Source: JAQTNP01 sp964616145 (GTDB lineage Bacteria; Patescibacteriota; Minisyncoccia; Minisyncoccales; PEYH01). Taken from it: a stretch of 64,000 nt of DNA. The DNA lies in assembly GCA_964616145.1 (NCBI GenBank), contig CAZTRD010000001.1, positions 62,001 to 126,000 on the forward strand. Direction: 5' to 3'. This document shows positions 33,752 through 42,725 of the stretch, piece by piece. The stretch's first letter is position 1, and each line of letters begins with the position of its first letter. Made by a program: the position numbers and the translations under genes. The notes below the pieces were generated by a model. The model did not search any database. It had not been told where the DNA came from and worked only from the letters and a program-made list of their open reading frames with translations.

Positions 33752-34393
33752 TTAATTTACACTTTTAAGATCTTTGGTCAATAGATTAATAATATCACTA
33801 TTATTTTTTATATCTATCGCCCCGTTATCTAACAGCTGTTTATTCCTGGCGCTTGAAGACAAAAATACAGGTCTTTTGTATTTTAATCCTAATCTGGCAG
33901 TCATCATCGTTCCAGACCTATCTTTCACATCAGTTACGATTATTGCCTTTGATAACGCCACGATAATTCTGTTTCTTTTTAAAAAGTGTTGCCTGTCAGG
34001 TTTTGTTTTTGGAGCATATTCAGAAAGAATTAAGCCATTGTTATCAATAATCCTTTTTACTAATTGAAGATTTTTCTTTGGATAGAAACTATTATCATCA
34101 ATTCCTGATCCCAAAACAGCAATTGTCTTTCCCTCATTATCTATTGTTGTCTGATGGGCTATGGTATCTATGCCCAGAGCCAGCCCGCTTACTATTACAT
34201 ATCCTGTTTCCGCTAATATTTTAGTTAATTCTATTGTTGCCGCTTTTCCAGCGGCAGTGCAATCTCTTGACCCTATTATTGCAACAATATTATCCGAATT
34301 GATTAAAGATAAATCGCCTCTAAAATAGAGGCAATTAGGAGGATTCGGGATATTTTTTAATGAGTTGGGTAGATTAGGATAGAGGATGTGCAT
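33752..34393 (-). CDS. dprA: DNA-processing protein DprA/Smf
   Basis: The 213-aa Rossmann-like protein has IIGSRDCTAAG, SGLALGIDTIAH, LGSGIDDNSFYPKKN and KRNRIIVALS, the DprA core that binds incoming ssDNA and loads RecA. It lacks the C-terminal winged-helix domain and an N-terminal SAM-like extension, so it is a minimal version. With comEC at 43.4 kb it indicates natural DNA uptake. Confidence 0.93.
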   Translation of the reverse strand: MHILYPNLPNSLKNIPNPPNCLYFRGDLSLINSDNIVAIIGSRDCTAAGKAATIELTKILAETGYVIVSGLALGIDTIAHQTTIDNEGKTIAVLGSGIDDNSFYPKKNLQLVKRIIDNNGLILSEYAPKTKPDRQHFLKRNRIIVALSKAIIVTDVKDRSGTMMTARLGLKYKRPVFLSSSARNKQLLDNGAIDIKNNSDIINLLTKDLKSVN

Positions 34394-34969
34394 TTAATTA
34401 AAGTCATTCATAGCTTTTTGAATGCCGTCTCTTAAAATAGTTTCTATAATTGAAAGAAATTCTTCTTTTATCTTTTCTATTTTTCTTTTTTCAATTAAAT
34501 TAAATTTATCCAAGACGAATTTTTCAGGATTGCTTACTTTTCTTTTTGGCTTGATGCCAATTCTTAATCTCAGAAAATCTTTTGTTTTAAGATTTTGAAT
34601 AATTGATTCTACTCCTTTGTGACCGGCAGAACCCTTATCCTGAGCTATCTTTAAAGAAGAAAAAACAAGATCCAAATCGTCATTTATCACAAAGAAATTC
34701 TTTAGCGGTATTTGATAGAAAGAAATGGTCTTTTTAACCGATTGGCCGGAATTATTCATGAAGGTCTGAGGTTTCAATAGGATTATCTTTTTATCAAACA
34801 TAATTCCTTCGGATATTTCTCCCTGGAGTTTTTCTTTTTTACTCCAATTAGAAAAACCAAATTCTTTCTGCAGATGATCAACAAGCAAGAATCCTATATT
34901 ATGCCTGGACCAGGCATATGTCTTGCCTGGATTGCCCAGGCCAACGATTAAAAAGGTGTTTTGATTCAT
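34394..34969 (-). CDS. pth: Peptidyl-tRNA hydrolase
   Basis: Starting at 34969 gives 191 aa beginning MNQNTFLIVGLGNPGKTYAWSRHN, with catalytic His23 and FMNNSGQSV, DDLD and GSAGHKGV motifs. An in-frame extension to 35065 would run through the opposite-strand RNA gene and is rejected. Pth recycles peptidyl-tRNAs released by drop-off. Its end is adjacent to dprA. Confidence 0.95.
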   Translation of the reverse strand: MNQNTFLIVGLGNPGKTYAWSRHNIGFLLVDHLQKEFGFSNWSKKEKLQGEISEGIMFDKKIILLKPQTFMNNSGQSVKKTISFYQIPLKNFFVINDDLDLVFSSLKIAQDKGSAGHKGVESIIQNLKTKDFLRLRIGIKPKRKVSNPEKFVLDKFNLIEKRKIEKIKEEFLSIIETILRDGIQKAMNDFN

Positions 34970-34973
34970 ATTA

Positions 34974-35001
34974 TTGACTAAATTCCATAATCTGCTATAT
35001 T
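34974..35001 (+). promoter_or_regulatory. Promoter of the three-way-junction RNA
   Basis: TTGACT, a 16-nt spacer and TATATT point to a start near 35006-35008, exactly at the first stem of the RNA. It lies 5 nt outside the pth start on the opposite strand. Confidence 0.65.
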
Positions 35002-35005
35002 GTAA

Positions 35006-35095
35006 TTGGCGCTTGGAGGGCCTTGGCCCTGTCACGGCTATATCCAAGCTGTACCCAAGTGCCATTAAAGAATACCGCGAAACGGTATTTTTTAA
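35006..35095 (+). ncRNA. Small three-way-junction RNA with own promoter and terminator
   Basis: GGCGCTTGG (35008-35016) pairs with CCAAGTGCC (35055-35063) over 9 bp. Within it are AGGGCC-TT-GGCCCT (35017-35030) and CGGCT-loop-AGCTG (35035-35051). A hairpin AATACCG/CGGTATT (35071-35089) followed by six Ts ends it. There is no reading frame. It does not match tRNA, the SRP RNA GGAA hairpin, or riboswitches I know. It is either an independent sRNA or a terminated leader for the gene at 35224. Confidence 0.65.
35071..35093 (+). terminator. Intrinsic terminator of the three-way-junction RNA
   Basis: A perfect 7-bp stem with loop CGAAA is followed by a run of six Ts. Confidence 0.85.
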
Positions 35096-35128
35096 TTTCT
35101 TTATGTTTCTATTATATCAAAACATGGA

Positions 35129-35155
35129 TTGACTACAAAATGCAATTGTTATAAC
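35129..35155 (+). promoter_or_regulatory. Candidate promoter of the GC-rich gene at 35224
   Basis: TTGACT and TATAAC are separated by 15 nt. Downstream, before the ATG, are two short hairpins, GGCAAGAA/TTCTTGCC (about 35169-35187) and TCGCAA/TTGCGA. Confidence 0.45.
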
Positions 35156-35223
35156 ATTTCTTTTAGTAGGCAAGAATGGTTCTTGCCAATTCGCAAACTT
35201 GCGAGAAAGGGTGGGTGAAAGTT

Positions 35224-35628
35224 ATGGAAGAAAAGAGCGTTCTTCAGTTGTATTCGATTCTCCTGCTCCATCCTGAAGTTCTGGATCCGCTGAAGCACTT
35301 GGGGCTGCCTCGGGATATCAAGCCCGAAGATCTGATCAGCTGCCTTGAGCTGTATCAGAGGATAGGGAAGTCCTATCAAGAACTTGTTCCTGAGGGAGAT
35401 GACGGGGAGAGCGAAAGATTGAGGCTAGTTCACGATCTTCTCGAAGAGCTCTCAGGATGTTTCACCGAGCTGTCTGGCAACTTCGGGCCAAGGCCTATTC
35501 ACAGGATCCGAAGAGCCATCCAGTGGTGGTGGCATCTTCATCTTCACGAGAATCTCCCCGGAGCGAAGATCGACGATCCCTACTTCATGGGGCCCAAGCA
35601 TCTCAAACTGGATCCGGAGCGGGGATAG
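35224..35628 (+). CDS. Uncharacterised 134-aa protein of foreign-looking composition
   Basis: The protein starts MEEKSVLQLYSILLLHPEVLD and is largely helical and acidic, with a Trp/His-rich segment IQWWWHLHLHENL. No family is recognised. Codons are GC-rich (CTG, CTC, GAG, CGG) in sharp contrast to pth and lepB on either side. It has its own promoter and a strong terminator, so it is a self-contained cassette. An ATG at 35176 would add 16 residues but lies over the leader hairpins. Confidence 0.7.
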   Translation: MEEKSVLQLYSILLLHPEVLDPLKHLGLPRDIKPEDLISCLELYQRIGKSYQELVPEGDDGESERLRLVHDLLEELSGCFTELSGNFGPRPIHRIRRAIQWWWHLHLHENLPGAKIDDPYFMGPKHLKLDPERG

Positions 35629-35649
35629 GAGCAGTTCGCGAGTTTGGAC

Positions 35650-35688
35650 GGGCTGCTGTTCGACGGACCAGCAGCCCACTTCTTTTGT
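35650..35688 (+). terminator. Terminator of the GC-rich 35.2-kb gene
   Basis: GGGCTGCTG (35650-35658) pairs with CAGCAGCCC (35669-35677), followed by a T-rich tail. Confidence 0.8.
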
Positions 35689-35728
35689 TTGCTAAATATC
35701 CAAAAGGATGTATAATAACAAAGACAAT

Positions 35729-36277
35729 ATGAATAAATTTCTTCAGATAGTTTGGGAATTAGTAAAAATTGGAGCAATAGCCTTGCTGATTGTAATACCA
35801 ATCAGGCAATTTGTTTTCCAACCCTTTATCGTCAGGGGAGCAAGCATGGAGCCCAACTTTGAAGACTTTGATTACTTGATTATCAATGAGATAAGTTACA
35901 GATTTGATGACCCAGACAGAGGAGACGTTGTCATATTTGATAGTCCGATGAATTCATCCCAGAGATTCATAAAAAGAATAATTGGTTTGCCTGGAGAAAC
36001 AGTCACAATCCAGTCAGGAGAAATTGCCATCAAAACAGAAAGCAAGACAATTACTTTGAATGAAGATATGTATTTGCCAACCAGTACCGTGACATCTAAT
36101 TCCGGTCCTACTGTTCTTGGAGAAGATGAATATTTTGTCATGGGAGACAATAGACAATATTCATATGATTCTAGAATATTCGGAGCCGTTAAAAGAAATA
36201 CAATAATAGGAAAAGTGGCTTTAAGATTTTCTATAGGTGGAGTTTTCGCCAGAAATCTTTTCCAAATAGCTCAATAA
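35729..36277 (+). CDS. lepB: Signal peptidase I
   Basis: Starting at 35729 the 182-aa protein has one N-terminal transmembrane helix, the nucleophile in RGASMEP (Ser39) and general base in RFIKRIIGLPGE (Lys82), then GDNRQYSYDSR. It removes signal peptides from exported proteins such as the 56.8-kb surface protein. TATAAT at 35711-35716 leaves at most about 6 nt of leader, so the message is nearly leaderless. Confidence 0.95.
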   Translation: MNKFLQIVWELVKIGAIALLIVIPIRQFVFQPFIVRGASMEPNFEDFDYLIINEISYRFDDPDRGDVVIFDSPMNSSQRFIKRIIGLPGETVTIQSGEIAIKTESKTITLNEDMYLPTSTVTSNSGPTVLGEDEYFVMGDNRQYSYDSRIFGAVKRNTIIGKVALRFSIGGVFARNLFQIAQ

Positions 36278-36278
36278 T

Positions 36279-37574
36279 ATGAAGCAACCCAGTTTTAAAT
36301 TCCAATCTCCTACAGGGATGAGAGATATTCTGCCAGAAGAACAGGTATATTTTGATGCCATAGAGGAAGTAGCCAGAAAATATGCCGGCTTCTATTCTTT
36401 CTTGAAAATAGAAACTCCGATTCTTGAAGATTATCAACTATTTGCAAAAGGGACAGGAGAAACAACAGATATAGTGGAAAAGCAGATGTATGTTTTAAAG
36501 ACCAAAGGAGATGAAATACTGGTTTTAAGACCGGAATTTACTCCAAGTTTTGCTAGAGCATACTTTGAGAATGGGATGATTGCCTGGCCACATCCAGTGA
36601 AGTTATATACCCTAGGCCCGGTATTCAGATACGAAAAACCCCAGGCAGGAAGATACAGGCAATTCCATCAATTGAATTTTGAGACCTTTGGTTCAAAAAG
36701 ACCGATTACGGATATTGAGACAATCTGGCTTTTCTATAATATCTTAAAGGACTTAAAGATTAAAGATTTAGCCGTGCAGATAAACAGCATAGGGGATTCC
36801 CAATGCCGGCCTTACTATAAAAAGGTATTGACCAGATATTTAAAATCCCAGGAAAGGAATCTTTGCCCTACTTGCAAGAAAAGATTGAAAATAAATCCCT
36901 TAAGGGTTCTAGATTGTAAAGAAGAGAGGTGCCAAAGGGTAATTACTGAGGCTCCACAGATTCTTGATCATCTCTGCGATGAATGCAAAGATCATTTCAA
37001 AAGAGTTTTGGAACATCTGGATGATTTAGAAATTCCATACATTTTGAATCCGTATTTGGTAAGGGGACTGGATTACTACACAAAAACAGTGTTTGAAATA
37101 ATCTCCCAGTCTGGCCCTGAGGGAAGGCAGAATGCTTTGGTTGGAGGCGGAAGATACGATGACCTATTAAAGCTGATAGGAAAAAAGGATATCCCGGCTT
37201 GCGGAGGAGCTATGGGGATAGAGAGAGTTGTTTCTTTGATGAAAGAATCGGGATTCAAAATCCAACAGCAAGTTCCGCAGATATTCATTGCTCAATTAGG
37301 GGATAAAGCAAAAACTCAGACATTGAAGTTGATAGATGACTTAAGGAAAATGAATATTTTGGCCGAAGCTCAATTATCAAAAGATTCATTGACTAATCAG
37401 TTAAAAATTGCTAATAAGTTAAATGTGAAATTCGCTGTTATCATTGGAGAAGAGGAAGTATTAAACAAATCGGTGATAATCAGAGATATGAGCAATGGAA
37501 CGCAAACAAGCGTATCTTTTGATAAAGCAGCAGAGAAGATAAAGCAGAAGATTAAAGGTCAGAAAAAGATTTAA
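36279..37574 (+). CDS. hisS: Histidyl-tRNA synthetase
   Basis: A 431-aa class II synthetase with motif 1 near GMRDILPEEQ, motif 2 FRYEKPQAGRYRQFHQ, the HisRS-specific LVRGLDYYTKTVFE and motif 3 GGAMGIERV. The C-terminal anticodon-binding domain is intact. It starts right after lepB and precedes the bS21-like gene by 8 nt. Confidence 0.97.
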   Translation: MKQPSFKFQSPTGMRDILPEEQVYFDAIEEVARKYAGFYSFLKIETPILEDYQLFAKGTGETTDIVEKQMYVLKTKGDEILVLRPEFTPSFARAYFENGMIAWPHPVKLYTLGPVFRYEKPQAGRYRQFHQLNFETFGSKRPITDIETIWLFYNILKDLKIKDLAVQINSIGDSQCRPYYKKVLTRYLKSQERNLCPTCKKRLKINPLRVLDCKEERCQRVITEAPQILDHLCDECKDHFKRVLEHLDDLEIPYILNPYLVRGLDYYTKTVFEIISQSGPEGRQNALVGGGRYDDLLKLIGKKDIPACGGAMGIERVVSLMKESGFKIQQQVPQIFIAQLGDKAKTQTLKLIDDLRKMNILAEAQLSKDSLTNQLKIANKLNVKFAVIIGEEEVLNKSVIIRDMSNGTQTSVSFDKAAEKIKQKIKGQKKI

Positions 37575-37582
37575 ACTATACT

Positions 37583-37825
37583 ATGGAAGGAAAAGAAAAA
37601 AACAAAACAGGTCTTTTAATAGAAAAAAAAGACAGAGAGAATTCCAAACAATTGGTTGGGAGATTCTTTAGACATTTAAGACAGAGCGGGATAATGAGAC
37701 AAGCCAAGGGTTCTATCTACAGAAAAAGACCCTTGAGCAGAGCTTCTAAAATCAAACAGGCTTTAAGAAGAAATGAATTAAGAATTATTCACGAGAAAGA
37801 AGAAAAAATGGGGAGAATTTCATAA
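37583..37825 (+). CDS. rpsU: Ribosomal protein bS21-like
   Basis: The 80-aa basic protein has the S21 pattern of an 'LVGRFFRHLRQSGI' helix, an aromatic/proline turn (IYRKRPLSRASK) and a long basic helix. It has about 20 extra N-terminal residues compared with E. coli S21. bS21 sits near the anti-SD end of 16S rRNA, which is notable given the rarity of SD sequences in this genome. A terminator follows. Confidence 0.7.
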   Translation: MEGKEKNKTGLLIEKKDRENSKQLVGRFFRHLRQSGIMRQAKGSIYRKRPLSRASKIKQALRRNELRIIHEKEEKMGRIS

Positions 37826-37843
37826 TCTAAATACCAAAATATC

Positions 37844-37866
37844 AAAACCCCGAAGGGGGTTTTTGG
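37844..37866 (+). terminator. Intrinsic terminator after rpsU
   Basis: AAAACCCC-GAA-GGGGGTTTT with a trailing T-run. Confidence 0.88.
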
Positions 37867-37947
37867 TTTAGCAAAGCCATATGTTTGCTTTACATCTAAA
37901 CTTTTGATAGGATAATATAATCTTGTTAAGTTTTGTATTCCTCAACA

Positions 37948-38337
37948 ATGCTTGAAATTGCCAATCTAACTAAAACCAGAATAGATAAAAAACTCTTTGA
38001 AAAAATATACAAGGTTGTTTTGAAAGGAGAAAAAGCAAAAGGGGATATTTCTTTGGTTTTTGTGGATTCAAGAAAGATGAAATCCTTAAATCTTTCTTGG
38101 AGAAAAAAGAATAGCTGTACCGATGTTTTATCTTTTGCAGGTATTTCAGATAAAATTCTAGGAGAAATATTTATCTGCTCCGATTACATTAAAAAAATAT
38201 CAGAGAATTACAAAGAAGAATTAGCCAGAACCTTTATCCATGGAATTCTTCATCTTTTAGGGAAGGATCATAAAACAAAAAAGCAAACAGAAGAGATAAT
38301 CAAATTAGAAAACAAATATATTAAAAAACTTTTTTAA
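37948..38337 (+). CDS. ybeY: Endoribonuclease/rRNA maturation factor YbeY
   Basis: The 129-aa protein has HGILHLLGKDH, the H-x3-H-x5-H zinc site of YbeY, and SWRKKNSCTDVLSF. It takes part in 16S 3'-end processing and ribosome quality control. ATG 37948 is chosen over TTG 37933. A TATAAT-like box lies near 37915. Confidence 0.94.
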   Translation: MLEIANLTKTRIDKKLFEKIYKVVLKGEKAKGDISLVFVDSRKMKSLNLSWRKKNSCTDVLSFAGISDKILGEIFICSDYIKKISENYKEELARTFIHGILHLLGKDHKTKKQTEEIIKLENKYIKKLF

Positions 38338-38342
38338 AATAT

Positions 38343-39542
38343 ATGCCAAAAAATACTTTGATAAATGCTATTGACGTCGGCTCAAAAGAAATTAAAGGGA
38401 TCGTAGTTTCTAAAAAATCAGATTCAGAAGAACTAGATGTTTTGGCATATCAAAGTATTCCATCAAGCGGATTGAGAAAAGGAATGGTTATCAATCCGGA
38501 AAAGACAACAACAGAAATAGTTCAATTAAAGCATCTTTTGGAAAAACAGAGCAATACTCATATTAAAGATGTTTTCATTAATATCGGAGGATATCATATT
38601 GCTGTAAAATATTCCAAAGGAGCTGTAGCTATTTCCAGGGCCGATCAAAGGGTTTCTCAGGAAGATATAGGCAGGGTTTTAGAAGAGGCCAAGTCATTGG
38701 TTCCAATTACTTCTAATCAGGAAATAATAGATGAGTTTCCTATTGAGTATTCCATAGACAATGAAGCTGGAATCAAAAATCCTTTAGATCTTAAAGGAAT
38801 TAAATTGGAAGCAAAGATTTTAGCTATTTGCGCCTTTTCTCCGTATGTAAAAAATCTCGTACAATCATTTTTAGAAGCTGATTTGGAGATAAACGACACG
38901 GTACCGACTCCCTTAGCTTCAGCTGAAGCGGTATTAACTCCCCAGCAAAAAGAAGTAGGAGTTGTTTTAATTGATATCGGCTCAGAAAGCACGGGGATAG
39001 CTGTTTTTGAAGAAGAAATGCTTGCTCATTTAGCAATTCTCCCTATCGGTTCTTCTCATGTTTCTAATGATATAGCGATAGCATTGCAAACAGATATTGA
39101 TGTGGCAGAGAAAATCAAAATTCAGTTCGGCTCATATATTTTCAAGAATTCCGCTAAAAAGGAAAAGATAGAAATTGCTCCTGGGGAAATATTCTCATTT
39201 CCTATCAATAAGATGTCAAAAGCGGGAAAAGCAAGGATTTCAGAGATATTTGATTTAATTAAAAAAGAAATTAAAATAGCTCCTAAAAAAGGAAATCTTC
39301 CTGCCGGAGTTGTAATTGTGGGAGGAGGAGCTAACTTGCCTGGGATCGTAGAATTTGCTAAAAAAGAACTTAATCTTCCGGCAAGAGTAGTTGTGCCGAG
39401 AGGATTTATCGGAATAGAGAAAAGTCCGTCCTTGGCAACTCTTTATGGATTAGTATTGAGGGGATTAAGATCAGATGAAACTGAGCCCCAAAAAGAAATT
39501 TTCCCTTCATTTAAAAAACTATTTAAAATATTTCTGCCATGA
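38343..39542 (+). CDS. ftsA: Cell division protein FtsA
   Basis: The 399-aa actin-fold protein has INAIDVGSKEIKGIV (phosphate 1), LIDIGSESTGIAVF and VVIVGGGANLPG, and the 1C domain insertion. The C-terminus FKKLFKIFLP is an amphipathic membrane-targeting helix. It anchors FtsZ filaments at the division site. The ATGA overlap with ftsZ supports coupled synthesis. Confidence 0.94.
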   Translation: MPKNTLINAIDVGSKEIKGIVVSKKSDSEELDVLAYQSIPSSGLRKGMVINPEKTTTEIVQLKHLLEKQSNTHIKDVFINIGGYHIAVKYSKGAVAISRADQRVSQEDIGRVLEEAKSLVPITSNQEIIDEFPIEYSIDNEAGIKNPLDLKGIKLEAKILAICAFSPYVKNLVQSFLEADLEINDTVPTPLASAEAVLTPQQKEVGVVLIDIGSESTGIAVFEEEMLAHLAILPIGSSHVSNDIAIALQTDIDVAEKIKIQFGSYIFKNSAKKEKIEIAPGEIFSFPINKMSKAGKARISEIFDLIKKEIKIAPKKGNLPAGVVIVGGGANLPGIVEFAKKELNLPARVVVPRGFIGIEKSPSLATLYGLVLRGLRSDETEPQKEIFPSFKKLFKIFLP

Positions 39543-40480
39543 AAAACCAGGCTAGGATAAAAGTTGTAGGGATAGGGGGTTCTGGAGGAAATGCTGTTTC
39601 CAGAATGGCCAGATGTAATATCCAGGGGATAGAGTTGATTGCCATCAACTCTGATTTTCAAGATCTAAAAAAAATCAAAGCTGATAAAAAAGTCCATATT
39701 GGTCTTGGTTTGACTCAAGGATTTGGAGCTGGAATGGACCCTAGCATAGGAGAAAAAGCAGCCATAGATTCTTTAAATGAGATAAAAGAGGTTTTGCAGC
39801 AAGGAGACATAATATTCGTTACCTGCGGCTTAGGCGGAGGAACAGGATCTGGGGCGGTCCCCATTATCGCCAATCTAGCTAAAAGCTTGGGAGCTTTAAC
39901 TATAGCAGTAGTCACCTTGCCGTTTACTTTTGAAGGAGAGCAAAGGAAAAAGATCGCCAAAGTTGCTTTAGAAAAACTACAAGATAAAGTGGATACTTTG
40001 TTTGTTATCTCCAATAACAAGCTGTTAAACAATATTGATGAAAAAACAAGCTTGAATGACGCTTTCTGGAAAGCAGATGAAATATTAAGACAAGCAGTCC
40101 AGGGGATTTCCGATTTAATTGTCAGGCCCGGCTTGATTAATGTTAATTTTGCTGATCTGAAATCAATCATGAAAAATTCCGGATTTGCTCTATTCGGCGT
40201 AGGAAAAGCAAAAGGAGAAAACAAAGTTAAAGAAGCGGCTCATAAAGCAATCAATTCTCCGTTGTTGGACCTTACAACTTCAAAAGGTGCTCATGGAATT
40301 CTTTTCAATATTACCGGAGGAAAGAATTTAACTTTAAATGATGTTGAAGAAGCAGGGAAAATTATCACTCAAAACGCAGCAAGCGGAGCGAAAATAATAT
40401 TTGGAGCGATTCAAGACGAAAAAAGATTTTCAGATGATGAAGTGGAGATTACAGTAATCGCTACTGGCATCCAAAAGTAG
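39539..40480 (+). CDS. ftsZ: Cell division protein FtsZ lacking a C-terminal tail
   Basis: The tubulin-like GTPase has GGSGGNAVSRM, the signature GGGTGSG (residues 99-105) and the T7 loop NVNFADLKSIM. At 313 aa it stops at ITVIATGIQK, the end of the globular domain. The usual disordered linker and conserved C-terminal peptide that binds FtsA are missing, although ftsA is next door. The sequence shows a clean TAG stop and no continuation in other frames. Confidence 0.94.
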   Translation: MKNQARIKVVGIGGSGGNAVSRMARCNIQGIELIAINSDFQDLKKIKADKKVHIGLGLTQGFGAGMDPSIGEKAAIDSLNEIKEVLQQGDIIFVTCGLGGGTGSGAVPIIANLAKSLGALTIAVVTLPFTFEGEQRKKIAKVALEKLQDKVDTLFVISNNKLLNNIDEKTSLNDAFWKADEILRQAVQGISDLIVRPGLINVNFADLKSIMKNSGFALFGVGKAKGENKVKEAAHKAINSPLLDLTTSKGAHGILFNITGGKNLTLNDVEEAGKIITQNAASGAKIIFGAIQDEKRFSDDEVEITVIATGIQK

Positions 40481-40518
40481 TTCTATTTTAATCAATATAT
40501 ATCAGCGATTTCGGCCCA

Positions 40519-40549
40519 TTGACGAGGGTGCTGGTATTTCAGGTATAAT
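40519..40549 (+). promoter_or_regulatory. Promoter of nrdDG
   Basis: TTGACG and TATAAT are 19 nt apart; the -10 is perfect and the spacing long. The 22-nt leader has only a weak GGA before the nrdD ATG. I did not find an NrdR box. Confidence 0.55.
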
Positions 40550-40577
40550 AGAGGATTAAAATTAACCTGCTGGAAAA

Positions 40578-42725
40578 ATGATAAAAGAAAATATAGAAAC
40601 CGTGAAAGCAAAGATCAGTCAAGTTCAAAAAAGAGATGGTACAATTATTGACTTCGACCAAGACAGAATAACTCAAGCAATATTCAAAGCAATAACAGCG
40701 ACTAACCAGGGAGATGGAGAAATTTCAAAGAGGGTTTCCAACAGAGTAGTAGATATTTTAAACAGAAGATTTAAAAACGGAGAGATTCCTAATGTAGAAC
40801 AGATACAAGATGTGATAGAGGAGGTTTTAATCCTGGAAGAATTGGTGGAAACGGCTAAGGCCTACATCATTTACCGCGAACAAAGAAGAGCTATCAGAGA
40901 AGCAGTCCTCACAGCAGAAGAAGCAGTAGATAGGGTTGATCATTATCTTGAAAAACTTGATTGGGAAGTAAAGGAAAATGCCAACATGACATTTTCCTTG
41001 CAAGGGTTAAATCATTACGGAGTTTCATATATTGTAAAAAGGTATTGGTTGAAAAAAGTATACCCTAAAGAAATCCAGCAAGCGAATGAATCAGGAGATT
41101 TTCATTTGCATAATCTGGATACATTAGCTTGTTATTGCATGGGCTGGGATTTATACGATCTTTTGGTCAAAGGGTTCGGCGGAGTAGCTGGTAAAGTAGA
41201 ATCAAGGCCGGCAAAACATTTCAGGGCGATTCTTGGCCAAGTCGTGAATTTTTTATACACTCTTCAGGGAGAATGCGCAGGAGCTGTCGCTTTTTCTAAT
41301 TTTGATACTCTTTTAGCTCCGTTTATCAGATACGATAATCTCAATTATCAGCAGGTGAAACAAGCATTTCAGGAATTCTTGTATAACATGGCTGTTCCCA
41401 CAAGAGTAGGGTTTCAATGTCCGTTTTCAAATATTACTTTGGATTTAAAACCTGCTTCTATATATGCAGATCAGCCAGTAATCTGCGGAGGCAAGCCGCA
41501 AAAGGAAACATACAAAGAGTTTGCGGAAGAAGTGAAGATTTTTGATAAGGCCTTCTACGAAGTAATGCTTGAAGGGGATAAAAATGGGAGGCCATTTCAT
41601 TTCCCGATACCGACAATTAACATTACAAAGGACTTTCCTTGGGACGATCCAACTTTTGATGGATTGTTTGAGGCCTCTGCCAAATACGGCATTAACTATT
41701 TTGCCAATTATATCAATTCAGAAATGAAACCGGATGATGTCAGGTCAATGTGCTGCCGCTTAAGATTAAATCTCAAGGAATTATATAACAGGGGAGGCGG
41801 AGGATTGTTCGGGGCAGGAGCTCTAACTGGTTCAATCGGGGTTGTGACAATTAATATGCCAAGAATCGGCTATACCTCTAAGACCAAAAAAGAGTTTTTG
41901 GATAAATTAGGCAAGGCAATGGATTTAGCCAAAGAAAGTTTGGAAATTAAAAGAAAAACAATAGAGAAATTCATTGAAAAAGGGCTTTATCCATATTCCA
42001 GATTCTATCTTTCAGGAGTAAAGAAAGCCAAAGGAGAATATTTTGCCAATCATTTTGCCACAATAGGACTGATTGGCATGAATGAAGCAATGCTTAATTT
42101 TATTGGGGAAGATATTACTACTCAAAGGGGAAGAAAAACAGCTCTGGATATAATGAACTATATGAGGGGTAAATTGGTGGTATACCAAGAGGAAACCGAG
42201 CATATATATAATCTAGAAGCAACGCCGGCAGAATCTACCGGATACAGATTAGCCCAGAAAGACAAAGAAGTATTTCCTGAAATAATCACAGCTGGAATTA
42301 AAAAAACCCCGTATTATACCAATAGCACTCAATTGCCTGTTAATTTTACCGATGATGCATTTGAAGCGTTAAAGCTTCAAGATGATCTTCAATGCCAATA
42401 TACGGGAGGAACAGTATTACATATGTTTTTAGGAGAAAGAGTCGGAGATGCTAATTTAGTAAAGGCATTGGTAAAGAAAACATTTGAGAATTTTAAACTT
42501 CCATACATTACTATTACTCCGACATTCTCGATTTGTCCTATTCATGGATATTTAAGCGGAGAACATTTCCTCTGTCCTCAATGTACTGTTGAACAACCAT
42601 GCGAAGTATATTCAAGAGTTGTTGGGTATTTAAGACCGGTAATGCAATGGAACGAAGGGAAACAACAGGAATTTAAGGATAGAAAAGAATTTAAAATAAA
42701 AGCCAGTGAGCTTAACAAGACATGA
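40578..42725 (+). CDS. nrdD: Anaerobic ribonucleoside-triphosphate reductase
   Basis: A 715-aa class III reductase. Residues 15-105 form an ATP-cone (VQKRDGTIIDFDQDRI). The body has the DTLACYCMGWDL and NRGGGGLFGAGALTGS blocks. A zinc site C-x2-H...CPQC-x4-C precedes the glycyl-radical motif RVVGYLRP at the C-terminus. It makes dNTPs under anoxia. The activase nrdG follows with a 4-nt overlap. Confidence 0.96.
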   Translation: MIKENIETVKAKISQVQKRDGTIIDFDQDRITQAIFKAITATNQGDGEISKRVSNRVVDILNRRFKNGEIPNVEQIQDVIEEVLILEELVETAKAYIIYREQRRAIREAVLTAEEAVDRVDHYLEKLDWEVKENANMTFSLQGLNHYGVSYIVKRYWLKKVYPKEIQQANESGDFHLHNLDTLACYCMGWDLYDLLVKGFGGVAGKVESRPAKHFRAILGQVVNFLYTLQGECAGAVAFSNFDTLLAPFIRYDNLNYQQVKQAFQEFLYNMAVPTRVGFQCPFSNITLDLKPASIYADQPVICGGKPQKETYKEFAEEVKIFDKAFYEVMLEGDKNGRPFHFPIPTINITKDFPWDDPTFDGLFEASAKYGINYFANYINSEMKPDDVRSMCCRLRLNLKELYNRGGGGLFGAGALTGSIGVVTINMPRIGYTSKTKKEFLDKLGKAMDLAKESLEIKRKTIEKFIEKGLYPYSRFYLSGVKKAKGEYFANHFATIGLIGMNEAMLNFIGEDITTQRGRKTALDIMNYMRGKLVVYQEETEHIYNLEATPAESTGYRLAQKDKEVFPEIITAGIKKTPYYTNSTQLPVNFTDDAFEALKLQDDLQCQYTGGTVLHMFLGERVGDANLVKALVKKTFENFKLPYITITPTFSICPIHGYLSGEHFLCPQCTVEQPCEVYSRVVGYLRPVMQWNEGKQQEFKDRKEFKIKASELNKT

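Noticed and set aside
35006..35095. Bacterial 4.5S SRP RNA
   Set aside because: The conserved GGAA tetraloop and asymmetric loop (AGGAAGCAGC) are absent.
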